Shown here one piece after another: positions 1-8,632 of a stretch of 19,320 bases of DNA. A model generated the notes under the pieces. It did no database searches. It saw only the letters and a program-made list of their open reading frames with translations, and had not been told where the DNA came from. The stretch spans positions 440,774-460,093 of the forward strand of contig WELB01000053.1 of the NCBI GenBank assembly GCA_009602725.1, given 5' to 3'. The DNA comes from Spirogloea muscicola (lineage: Eukaryota; Streptophyta; Zygnematophyceae; Spirogloeales; Spirogloeaceae). The stretch's first letter is position 1; every line of letters begins with the position of its first letter. A program made the translations under genes and the position numbers.

Positions 1-28
1 CCAGGCTACAGGTGCTGGAGGAACTTAC

Positions 29-3000
29 CAGCGATGCAAATTGCAAGGCAAAGCGATCAGCCGCTTCCTGGCAAGGTGCCATGGAATGTGAGAACTTGGT
101 CAGTGACATCTGTCATAGAATGGCTGCTAATACTGCTATGGATCCTATATATCACGTAGCAGATATATTCTTTGTCAGTAGACAGAAATTGGAAACATGC
201 TACTATTCAGGAATGTGCATTTATGGCAATCAACAACACAGTATCACAGCAAGTCATCACTCGCCTTGTATGGCAATAAGCATGTCCTAATTAAAGACAT
301 CGTCCTAACTTGGACTAGGGGTAAACAGTGTCTCACAGGATTAGGTATCGTAGGCACGGCATAGTGTCGTAGAGATCCCTGATCATCGTCCTTCTCGTCT
401 CCAGGATAAATGGCACCCTCCACTGTGCTGTCCTTACCCCTTCCACAAAGAACCATCTTCAGAGACGCCACGATTTGCATGCCTCCGCCTGCGCAAAGCC
501 CAAGTTATTGCAAGTAGCTCAGCTGCAGAGCAGAAGTATGTTGAGGCAGTGTTTTCTGAGTCTCTCAGAGAAGTGGCAGTGTCAGAATACCGATACATCA
601 AGCAGCAGATTGCAGGTCTAAGATAGCGCGACAGCCTGGTAGCTTTTAGTTGTAGCTGACCAGGCTGACTTTCCAACTTTCGGAACTCCATGATTCTGGT
701 CTTCCTTGCATTGATGCTTCCACCAACAAGTGAAGTAGCCATTGAAGTGGAGCCAGCATTTTCCTCTTGCATGTCATTTGCAGCATTGGCAAGTGCAACC
801 CGGACAATCTGCCATGAAGGAGCACGAGGGTTGGCTAGAGGGGCAGGCTCCTTTGACTGCTTCCGCTTGTGAAGGTTGTATCTGCGCAGGAGATGACAAT
901 CTAGTCACAAGGAGCATCTAATGCAAGCACGCAGCCTTGACATGATCACAGTATGCATCGTGTACGCCAAGCATATGCATGTGTAGCGGCAAGCAGGAGT
1001 TCTAACCCGTGGCTGGTCACAGAAGGTGATGGCAGTAACTACTTACTTCTCTGCAAGTTGAACAAGTACTGAGAGCGACATTTCGATGTGTTCCTGCTGC
1101 GTATCATCCAGCTTCGAAGACATTGGCGTCGAGCCAGGAACAGCTTGCTCGGCCTTCACACCGGTCCCTGCCAATCCGCTCTTGGACATCGATCCTGACA
1201 GGCTCGCCTCGGGGCTGCCAAGTGCTATGATAGGGGTTTTGCTGCTCATGCCCCTCCTTAAACCCACACCGTTGAGTTGGGTATCCTGTAATGTTCCACT
1301 ATTGGACCGTCCCACCCCCTGCAGTAAGTGAGAGGAAGAGCCAGCATGTGCTAGTGTGGCTGAGGATGGCTGACCAGCTTTCACGGAAGTGGCGGCCTTG
1401 GCATTCTGCACCTGCTCCTGCCGCTGGCGAGCTGCGAGCTGCGCCTCCTGCTTCTGATGTGCCTTCTCCCGCTGCGCAGCCTTCCTGCGGTTTGCAGCGT
1501 CCTCTTTCCTTCTGTCCTTCTCGCTCCGATGGTCGTTGTCTGACTTGGGCTGCAACAGCCGCTGCTCCTCCTGCTGCTGCAGAAACAGCTTCTCCGCAGC
1601 CTCACTCCTTTCCCTCTCTGCAGCCTCCCTCCTGTCCTGCTCCTCTCGCTCAAGCCTTGCAGCCTCCTCAGCCTCTTTCCGCATGGCTTCTTCTCGCCTT
1701 TGCCGCAGCTCCTGCTGCTGCTTCAAGTCCATCTGCTGCTTCAGATCAAGTTGGCCCTTCGTATCAGACTTGGCAAGCACCCTCATCTCCCCAATATCTG
1801 TTGGTAATTGTGTGGCCCGATTTGCCTCTCTTTGAGCGATAGCATCCTGCGCCTTCTTCTGTTTCTCCTCCTTAGCCTGCAAAGGCCCTCGAGAAAGCCA
1901 CTAGCACAGTTACATGCGTGATAGAGAGACAGTGTTTCTCCTAGATAACAATCATCAACACTTGACTATTGCTACTGATTTGATTATTGTAGAAGCTCAA
2001 TCAGGAATTAACCTGCTGGAGTTGCTGAAGCTTCTCCTTCCTCTGCAGCTCCTTCAGTTGCTTGGCTTGTTCTTTCTCCTGCTGCTTCTTCTCCTTATCC
2101 AACCTTGCTTGCTCCTGATCCAGCAGCCGCAATGTTAGATCTTACTAATATGTCCTAATAATCTAGTGTCAAGGCACCTCATAAATCTCATCACTGCCAC
2201 CAGTCTGGAATGTAGTTCTGCTTTTGACTACTAATTTAATGAATTGGCAATTACAGGTGACACCAAGCATAGCGATAGAACGGCATGCACCTGCTTCTGC
2301 CGCTTGGCCTCGGCTTTGGCAACAGCCTGCAATTCCATCCGCTCCCGCTTCCCCAAAATGCTTCCACCCCCCATGCCAAGTCGGGCGCCCTCGGTGTTGC
2401 CAGCTGCCATTGCTACGGCAGCTAGCGGTGGAGAAGCAGGAGCTGCAATCACAGCTACAGCTTGCCCATGAGCCGCTGGGCTTGAGGAACTGGCTGCCTC
2501 AACCAAGCCTTCTGCAGGGTCTTTGTATGACTTTGCACGGCCTTTCAAAGCTGTCGAAGTGGCCAGGGTAGCTGCCCCATTTGGAGGTTCCATGCTGTCG
2601 CCAAGGCTTTCGTTGTGGGCCTTCTGTTGGCGTGGCACTGAAGAGGAGAGGTAGATGACTGGTTCCTTGGTAGGGTCAGGAAGTGCGTGCCTCCGACGTG
2701 AGGTATAAAAGCTCCTGTACCTTCTTCCTTTCCTCACGGCATGTAAGAGTTTGGTCTGTGTACATGGAAGGATGAGGTAATTGTCAGAATATACCTATGC
2801 TTTGCGCAGTGTGCAGTTTCATGTTGACAAACTTATAGAGAGCCATTCAGGCATTCTTAGGATATCTGACAAGGCAGACAAGGCCATCAATCTGTAGGGA
2901 TCTCTCAACCGATGCGCTAACCTTGTTGTTGAACGCTCTTGCTTGCTCAGCCACCTTGGGCGAGGGGTCAAGACACAAGGGGGGCATAACTCGCTTCAAA

Positions 3001-5068
3001 ATGCGCGCCTCAAGCTCCTGCATGATCAACCAACAGAATCAGTATTGAAGCGCTTGCATATGATTAGCAACTCTGTCTTTCTCTCCATGCGCATGCTGGC
3101 ATGCAGAACATCTAGAAGGGGCTGTCCTTACCAGAGTATCCTCATAGCTGCAGTGCTCTGCTGCCAAAGAGCCAACGTCCTTAATAATTGACTCAGTGGT
3201 AGGTCTCAGCAAGACCTTATGGACCTTCGGAGGGCCCTCCTCCATGGCCAAGAGCTGGCGTGCATCTACGCCCTCCAATGGAAAGCAATGCCTGAAGTCT
3301 CGTATCTGCGCCCAGCATTACACCTCCCAGCAGACCAAGGTCAAGTAAGAGAGACCAGTATGAGCTCTCTGCAAATTGACAAGATATGAGCGCTGTGAAT
3401 CTTAGGCAAGCAACATCGCAACGGCCATAAGGTGATCCAACCCCTCAGGTATCCCTTGCTTTGGAACAGCAAGCAAAATCTGAGGCAGACCGCCCTCTTA
3501 CTGTGTTGAACTCTCAGTCATCAAGTTCTTTTGGCTTGTAGATGTGATCAGATGTGAAGGAGTGCTACCTCACACACAACACACCCATCAACATAATGGC
3601 AAGAGATGTCGTCCAGCATGCCAGCTGGTATCCATCCATTATCAATGGCCTACATTGTGCCAATACACATCACATCTGGTCTCTTAGGGATCACAGTCAG
3701 TAACATGGAGACAAGGCTGGTGCTGATCAAGAAAAGGCCAGTCAGGTTGACTTCACTCTTCGTCACTGTCTTCGAGCATAAGCACAAGCTCTACAACAGC
3801 AGGCTAGCTGTAGGACTTCACCTCGAGAAAGCTCTCACTTGTCCGGTCATGGGGGTACAGAGTCCTTGCTGGCAAGCGGTGAGCCAACGGTGGACTTTTG
3901 CCTCGCTGGAGAGGAAAATTGTACATGATTGCCAATAATAACACAGAAAGCTTTGCTCAGACTTCAGCAAGCTGAAAGCTTGCTGAAGGCCTGCTTGTTA
4001 TTGCAGCACAGAAGTTTGTATCTGCAGCATCCCTGCTCAGTTTTCGTGAACTGCATTTCTTGAATGGTAGAGCATACCAGAGTAATAGGGTTTTGCCAGC
4101 AAACCTCTGTTGGTCGGTCAAGATTGAAGCCGTCTGGAAAGACATTGATGGCAAATGACGTCGGGATGTCTAAATTGCAGTCAATTGCAAAGTTGCCTGT
4201 TGTCATACACCAACTTGTCAGATGCCCCGCCTAATGCATCAACACAGCATCCTTACTGTTGGAACCGTAGCACCAGCTTCTGCTTGCACATGTGCTCACT
4301 TAGTATACTTCATAAGGCAAACCCGTCTTCTTCAGACTCTAGAACTATATATTGGCTGCAGTATGACATGGAATGACCTATTAAAGCATCGCATGTGAAC
4401 AAGCGGACCAGCTCACCGCTCGTGAAGCGGAGATCGCTGCATGTGGAAGCCCGACGAGAGAAGCTGGCAAAGGATCCCTGACTTTGCTGGCCCTGAGTGA
4501 TCAGTGCCGCATGTGAGAACGAGAGATTATCTTGCAGTTACGAAGCCACTTGTGCACCAACGATGTGTTAGCCGACTGGACAAAACACCCAACAGGGCAA
4601 CAGAGGGAGACGCAAATTGCCCAAGAATCGTTGCAGACGACCATCCTGGACGGCTTGAGCTGGCTCCGACAGACTGCTGCGTCCGATTGTCTGTGTGCTA
4701 GCTTGCGAGTACACCATGCAGCTGCACAGCAATGTTGCTTGCCTAAAATATAAGCCTCCCTAAACGCTCACATGAGGGCTGCAGCTGCCAAGCGCGGCCT
4801 CCTCGTGCTTCCTCTTGCCCGAAGCAGACCCGGCGGCGCTGCGGGAGAGCCCGCCGAAGCCGTCGTTGGCCACAAGGGGCGAGGGGCCGCGCTGGAGAGC
4901 GGCCGCGCCGTCCGCTGCGGCGATGGGAGGGCCGGCGGTATTGACACAGACGCGGCCGTCGGCGAGCGGCCTGTCCTCGCTGGACTCGCCGTCGCCGCTG
5001 GCGCTGTGCCGAGCCGCGGGCTTGGGCGTGTAGCGCACGCCCACCCGCGACACCCTGAAGACCACCAT
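29..5068 (-). CDS. SPT20: Plant-type SPT20 homologue (PHL-like SAGA subunit), 13 exons, 3' end outside window
   Basis: SPT20 is a structural subunit of the nuclear SAGA histone-acetylation co-activator; the Arabidopsis relative is PHL. Exons (minus): 5068-4772, 4492-4417, 4196-4105, 3905-3822, 3649-3569, 3305-3132, 3017-2922, 2755-2291, 2114-2013, 1876-1047, 881-661, 488-337, 67-29. Every junction keeps phase and gives exactly 903 codons. Plant-family landmarks appear in order: FRVSRVGVRYTPKP (residues 4-17), FAINVFPDGF (about 139), YPHDRTSES (about 172), MLDDISCHYVDGCVVCE (to 210), ESIIKDV (about 249), LCLDPSPK (about 281), then a basic RKGRRYR stretch. Residues 456-660 are a Gln/Glu/Lys/Arg-rich coiled coil. 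A later block with SLVGGSINARKTR (about 800) ends in EAADRFALQFASL (891-903), like the plant HFADLLAAQF block. The start is fixed by an in-frame TGA at 5200-5198 with no ATG between. All donors are GT. Exon 3 may instead end at 4078 (donor gtatgc), adding nine residues. Homologue matches are from memory, not a search. Confidence 0.88.
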
Positions 5069-5069
5069 A

Positions 5070-5099
<30 letters not shown>
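5070..5099. repeat. (GCG)10 triplet microsatellite next to the SPT20 start codon
   Basis: Ten uninterrupted GCG units lie one base from the minus-strand ATG at 5068-5066. On the transcript they are GCC/CGC triplets ending the 5' leader. They would encode alanines if translation began further upstream, but the in-frame TGA at 5200-5198 and lack of an upstream ATG argue against that unless a near-cognate start is used. An ambiguous base (n) at 5167 lies in the same GC-rich stretch, so the repeat length in the assembly may be unreliable. Confidence 0.9.
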
Positions 5100-5100
<1 letters not shown>

Positions 5101-5461
5101 TGCCGCTCAGCGCCGCGGCTCCTGGAGACCTGCGCCGGCACGGTGCCTCGGGTTGCTGCGGCGCGGNCGCCGTGAGGAGTGCTAATCTACTAAAAGCTCA
5201 ATGCCACATCCACGTCGAGGCAACCTTCCTCGGCACTGTGGAAGCGGGGAAACTGCAGATGTGAGCTTCTCCCGAGGAAGAATATCGTGTATTTAAAACA
5301 AACGAAGGCCAAAAAGGCCGAGGGGGACGGGGGCTGATGAATGGCCAGCCCAGAAGTACACGAGAACCCGCACTACGTGTCACTTACAAGCAACGCGGTA
5401 GATAAACCCAGTCAACCTATATGATTTGGTTCACTGCCGACGTTACCCTGCTGAGGGGTGC
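5101..5461. promoter_or_regulatory. Divergent intergenic region between SPT20 and tRNA-iMet
   Basis: This stretch holds no convincing gene. Its left part is very GC-rich and should be the 5' leader and promoter of SPT20 on the minus strand. The right part is closer to neutral. A CAACCTATAT element at 5413-5422, about 40 bases before the tRNA, resembles the CAA and TATA-like motifs seen upstream of plant tRNA genes. No other element is recognised. Confidence 0.4.
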
Positions 5462-5533
5462 ATCAGAGTGGCGCAGCGGAAGCGTGGTGGGCCCATAACC
5501 CACAGGTCGAAGGATCGAAACCTTCCTCTGATA
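5462..5533 (+). tRNA. Initiator tRNA-Met (anticodon CAT), no intron, CCA not encoded
   Basis: The 72-nt cloverleaf folds fully. The acceptor stem ATCAGAG (5462-5468) pairs with CTCTGAT (5526-5532), with discriminator A at 5533. The anticodon stem GTGGG/CCCAC encloses the loop CCCATAA, with CAT at 5494-5496. The T stem GAAGG pairs with CCTTC around the loop ATCGAAA. Eukaryotic initiator hallmarks are all present: the A1-U72 pair, three consecutive G-C pairs in the anticodon stem, and the AUCGAAA loop replacing TTCRANT. Pol III internal boxes are TGGCGCAGCGG (A box, 5469-5479) and GGATCGAAACC (B box, 5512-5522). Its product delivers the first methionine in cytosolic translation. The T stem differs from the plant consensus by paired changes, so the gene looks functional. 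Confidence 0.97.
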
Positions 5534-5575
5534 CAGTCAGAGAGCACGAGCTTCCCGCCCCCTCGTCGTCAACGG

Positions 5576-5580
5576 TTTTT
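5576..5580 (+). terminator. Pol III terminator of tRNA-iMet (T5)
   Basis: A run of five T lies 43 nt after the tRNA and is the first T run of four or more downstream of it. Runs of this kind end RNA polymerase III transcription. The trailer between tRNA and T run has no other feature. Confidence 0.75.
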
Positions 5581-6249
5581 GTGGAAGTACCGCCCTATCG
5601 GGGAATCATCTTTTAGATCATATACCTGCTCCTGGTCGTTCGTCTTGTGTAGCGTGTCTTTTGCTCTTATAGTATTCTTCCTCATTTGCACATGCTTCTC
5701 ATGCCCGGGTGCATGGTTAAAGTCCCGTCATGGAGAAGGTAAAGTTCCGTCATAGAGCTATGCATGGTCAAAGGCCCGTCATAGATCAGCACCTGTGGGC
5801 TGGTCTTTGGCTACTTACAACCCTTGCCACGGCAGAAGAGCTGCTTCTACTCCTGAAAATTCCAATGACAGCCACTTTCTCAAGCCCATGTAGGTTACCC
5901 ACACTAATGTCATGCTCATTCAAATGATTCACCACTTCGCAGAAGTGACTCACATTTCTATATTGCAGACATTGCCTTCACTCCGCAGAGCTTGCTTTCC
6001 CATCTCAAGACGGGCTTCTAAGTACCAGCTCTCACGCAGCTCCCCTCTCCGCAAATTAGATTTGCAGGTCTGTTTGAAATCAATTCACGTTTGATGTATC
6101 ACGGCTGATAGGAGAAGCACGCAGCGTGTACAATGTGATTGCTAAGTTTGTATTTGCAACAGCGTGTGTGTAACCCCTTGTCAGAGCCTTGACTTTACCG
6201 TCATCCGGGTGAACTCAGACTGGCCGTTTGTAGCCACCCGCTCTTGTGG
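5581..6249. other. Intergenic stretch without recognisable gene
   Basis: Only short open frames occur, and none shows a recognisable domain or paired splice sites. The stretch lies between the tRNA terminator and the first recognisable retroelement sequence, so part of it may be the decayed 5' portion of that element. The only structure seen is the short repeated motif at 5711-5788. Confidence 0.5.
5711..5788. repeat. Short direct repeat, two full copies and one partial
   Basis: The unit GCATGGTYAAAGKCCCGTCA followed by TRGA occurs at 5711 and again at 5762, 51 bp apart. A partial middle copy (AAAGTTCCGTCATAGA, from 5741) lies between them. No open frame or protein match accounts for it. Confidence 0.6.
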
Positions 6250-6480
6250 GCGGAACTTTCGGTGGAGTTTGCTTTCAGATTGCATAGACTGAGCTGTTGT
6301 CGCCGAGGAGCTGCGGGAGGCCTACCCATCCCTGCTGCCCTTCTTCCAACTTGGCCACGGCCAGCCTAGCGACCTGCTCTGGAGGACTGGGAGTTGGCTC
6401 CGTGGTGGTCCTTAGGTCTACCATGGGCCTTTGGCAAGAGAGAGTCATCGGCGCAGGCGTGGCTCGCAGCAAGAGGGTGA
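6250..6480 (+). pseudogene. Reverse transcriptase fragment of a retroelement
   Basis: The frame from 6299 reads VAEELREAYPSLLPF, then FFQLGHGQPSDLLW, then a stop at 6413-6415. This resembles the finger/palm segment of algal and oomycete retroelement reverse transcriptases, where a similar aromatic-GxPSxLLW stretch precedes a GVQQGDPLG motif. In another frame about 6425-6455 reads GLWQERVIG, plausibly that motif after base changes and a frameshift. Just upstream a decayed counterpart of the NAFNxIDR segment may lie at 6270-6295. The catalytic YADD region is not found. The family match is from memory and the gene is certainly not intact. Confidence 0.55.
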
Positions 6481-6919
6481 AGTTCCCTGCCAAATTATGC
6501 AAGCTTGGAGGGGTGGGACTAGAGCCAACTTAGTCCAGAAGAGTTCAATTTCAATCTGCTAATGACTTGACGCGTGCAGCATCGAGTACTATACATGGAC
6601 CCATAATATGGTAGTCTACAAATGTCATATATTGCCGTTGAGGCTGATACTGGATGGCTCTACAATTCTTATAATATAAGCCATTGGTTTTCTCTTCCTA
6701 CTACTGTTTGCTTCAGCTTTTGTAACATGGAAAGGGAGATTGAAATTTTGGAGTGGTTGAAGCCTTGTCCAAGTCCTGCAGGAATTAATAGATCTTTCAC
6801 AGGGAAAGCCTGCTATGACCAAGTCATTTTCTGGTAGTTGTTTGATATGCTGAACGTGGACGGCTTGCTTTATGTCACCAGGTAGAAGTATATCCCAGTA
6901 AATACATGTTGACGACGAT

Positions 6920-7562
6920 ATGGATTCTCTTAAAGCTGCGGCACACCGTATCGCTATACTTAACAACAGCGACCATCTCCGGGATGCGATGCATGGCATC
7001 CTTGTGGAGGCTGGCTTCTCGGTGGCAGCCGAGAACTCTGCCGTCATGCCGCTCCAGCAACGGGCCGACGGTCTCCACGCTCGTCGCGTGGACCTTGTGG
7101 CCACCCCACCAGCAGGCGGGCCACGTCTTCTCCTGGACGTGGTGACCACTGACTCCTATGACCGCTCACATCCAACCCAGTGTGCCACCAAGGCTGCGGT
7201 AGCCTGCGCCGCTCGGGGGCAAGGAGCTAAAATACGCAGATCACCCGCGGGAAGACGAGTTCTTCCCGCTCGCCATCGATACGCACGGGGCGCTGGGCGC
7301 TCGGTGGCTCGAGCTGCTCAACCAGCTCTCACGTCACGCCATCGTCCGCCGCTTCCATGGGGAGCCGGTGGACTCCCATGCAGCAGGGTCGCTATTGCAG
7401 GTGTACCGCATGCGCTTGGCCGTCTCGCTGCAGAGGTCTATGGCCCGCGCGCTGCACCTGCGTGCAGGCAGAGCCCTCGCTGCTGCCTCTCGCTCTGGCC
7501 AGGGGACCCGCTTCCAGGAACCCAGTCTCTCTGACCTGAGGCTGCTTAGCAGGGGTTACTGA
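6920..7562 (+). pseudogene. C-terminal (restriction-like endonuclease-type) domain of the retroelement, frameshifted
   Basis: One frame opens at 6920 and includes the segments HGILVEAGFSVAAENSAVM and RRVDLVATPPAGGPRLLLDV. It resembles the RxPD...LDVxV pattern of the restriction-like endonuclease at the C terminus of R2/CRE-type elements. Around 7210-7230 the homologous reading passes to another frame: KYADHPREDEFFPLAIDTHG, then VYRMRLAVSLQRSMARALHL, ending in a TGA at 7560-7562. One small indel therefore splits the domain. The second half is repeated in the inverted copy at 7994-8215, which supports this frame as the ancestral one. The endonuclease assignment is inference. Confidence 0.55.
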
Positions 7563-7735
7563 GTGCTTCGTAGCTGCTTCGTTGCTTCTTAGTGCTTGTT
7601 GTTCTTCGTACTTCCCCTGGCCCCTTCTCGTCCTTTCTTCATTCTTTTCTGGGCTGGCTTTTCCAGCCCCTATCCTCAATGGGCGAGCCCTTCCCTTAAG
7701 GAGAGATGCCACCATCTTGTCTTTCCTTTAATATT

Positions 7736-7962
7736 GAAGAAGTGGCTCTCCCAATGGGGGCAAGGGCTGTGAGAAGCCAGCCCGAAAAGAATTTGACAAG
7801 GTTCGAAAGGGCCAAACTACGAGCTAAGCAGCGACTGCGGGGCCTGAAGAAGAAGTGGCTCTCCCAATGGGGGCAAGGGCTGTGAGAAGCCAGCCCGAAA
7901 AGAATTGACAAGGTTCGAAGGGGCCAAAGTACGAGCTAAGCAGCGACTGCGGGGCCTGAAGA
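7736..7962. repeat. Tandem duplication, 113-bp unit, two copies
   Basis: The unit starting GAAGAAGTGGCTCTCCC occurs at 7736-7848 and 7849-7962. The copies differ by about three small changes, including one missing T and an AC/GT difference. The unit is the 3' tail of the minus-strand element copy. The plus copy has a single, more diverged version of it at about 7590-7735. Confidence 0.9.
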
Positions 7963-7993
7963 GGCTATGGCAGAACGGGGGAGGATGGACCAC

Positions 7994-8215
7994 TCAGTAG
8001 TTAAGAGTGAGGAGCCTCACATCCGACGGACTAGCTGCCGGAAAACTATCCCCCTGACGAAAGCCGGAGGCCGCAGCGAGAGCACGGCCAGCACGCAGAT
8101 GCAAGGCGTCGGCCATGGACCGCTGGAGGGAGACGGACAAGCGCATACGATATACCTGAGCCCACGAGCCAGCGGCGTTGAAGTCAGCCGGCTCACCGCG
8201 CCTGCGGGACACAGC
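7994..8215 (-). pseudogene. End of retroelement C-terminal domain, truncated copy
   Basis: The minus-strand frame includes VYRMRLSVSLQRSMADALHL and LRAGRALAAASGFRQG and ends in SDVRLLTLNY and a stop. It aligns residue by residue with the end of the plus copy (VYRMRLAVSLQRSMARALHL ... SDLRLLSRGY). The frame is still open, so this copy may be younger than its deletion suggests, but it has no start or upstream catalytic region. Confidence 0.75.
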
Positions 8216-8391
8216 GCGATAATATCGAAGACATAGGTTACACTTCTACCTGGTGACATGTCAGCAAGCCGTCCAGGTTCATCAGATGACTACCACAGAT
8301 TGACTTGGTCATAGGCAGGCTTTCCTTGTGAAGGATTCCTCTTCTTCTTTCTTGTGAAGGATTTAGTCCTGCAGGCCTTGGACAAGGTTTC

Positions 8392-8632
8392 ATTCGTCAT
8401 TTGCGCGCCATGGCTGCTGCCTTCGGGCTGGCCTCTGGTCTCTCACTTTTACAGCCGCTCTTCTATTATCAGCAGCCGCAGTTTCTTTTTGCTTATCCCC
8501 CAAGCCCTCGCCCCGGACGTTGCGCCGCACGCGCCGGCGGCGCCGCTGCCGCCGCCGCCGGCGCCGCGCTTCCCGGGGTCACATTTGTCCGCCCGGGGGG
8601 GCCGTGCGAGGCGGGGGCCCGCGGCCTCTGCC
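8392..8632 (+). promoter_or_regulatory. GC-rich 5' region of RRP12 with overlapping upstream ORF
   Basis: About 240 bp separate the inverted retroelement from the RRP12 ATG. The last 130 bp are extremely GC-rich with GCCGCC runs. An upstream ATG in good context (GCCATGGCT, ATG at 8410-8412) opens an 84-codon frame ending at 8661. It runs past the RRP12 ATG in another frame, so if transcribed it could reduce RRP12 translation. No TATA box is seen. Confidence 0.4.

Larger units (their letters stand above)
6250..7735 (+). mobile_element. Degenerate non-LTR-like retroelement, plus-strand copy
   Basis: The copy has a reverse-transcriptase remnant (6290-6470), a gap too short to hold the rest of the enzyme, a C-terminal domain remnant (6920-7562) and a 3' tail (7563-7735). 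The left boundary is uncertain. From 6758 to the right end the sequence is matched, inverted, by the neighbouring copy. The part between the two coding remnants (6481-6919) has no coding frame I recognise, but 6758-6890 is repeated in the other copy and therefore belongs to the element. No poly-A tail or target-site duplication was found. Class and boundaries are inferred from protein remnants only. Confidence 0.6.
6758..8391. repeat. Long imperfect inverted repeat formed by two tail-to-tail retroelement copies
   Basis: Read in reverse complement, 8391-8240 matches 6758-6890 (shared GCCTTGTCCAA, AAAGCCTGC, TATGACCAAGTCA, GGACGGCTTGCT and TGTCACCAGGTAGAAGT), and about 8215-7736 matches 7350-7735. 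The centre is near 7730-7736, around AATATT. The right arm lacks the equivalent of about 6900-7350 and carries a duplicated tail. It also has a small direct repeat, CTTGTGAAGGATT, at 8325-8337 and 8351-8363. Confidence 0.8.
7736..8391 (-). mobile_element. Degenerate retroelement, minus-strand copy, internally deleted
   Basis: This copy runs from about 8391 down to 7736 and is oriented opposite to its neighbour, with 3' ends abutting. It keeps the 6758-6890-like segment, the last part of the C-terminal domain and a duplicated tail, and has lost about 450 bp between them. Its outer end lies about 240 bp before the RRP12 start codon. Confidence 0.65.

Noticed and set aside
1047-1876. INCENP-like protein, from the charged coiled coil and a PSWQ segment
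   Set aside because: The upstream exons match SPT20/PHL landmarks in order and in phase, and no IN-box follows the coiled coil.
3606-3938. 110-codon plus-strand open frame
   Set aside because: It is the antisense shadow of two short SPT20 exons and their introns and has no recognisable protein.
4078-4105. Choice of donor for SPT20 exon 3 (gtttgc at 4104 or gtatgc at 4077)
   Set aside because: Both keep phase 0. The shorter form is listed; sequence alone cannot decide, so it is not claimed as alternative splicing.
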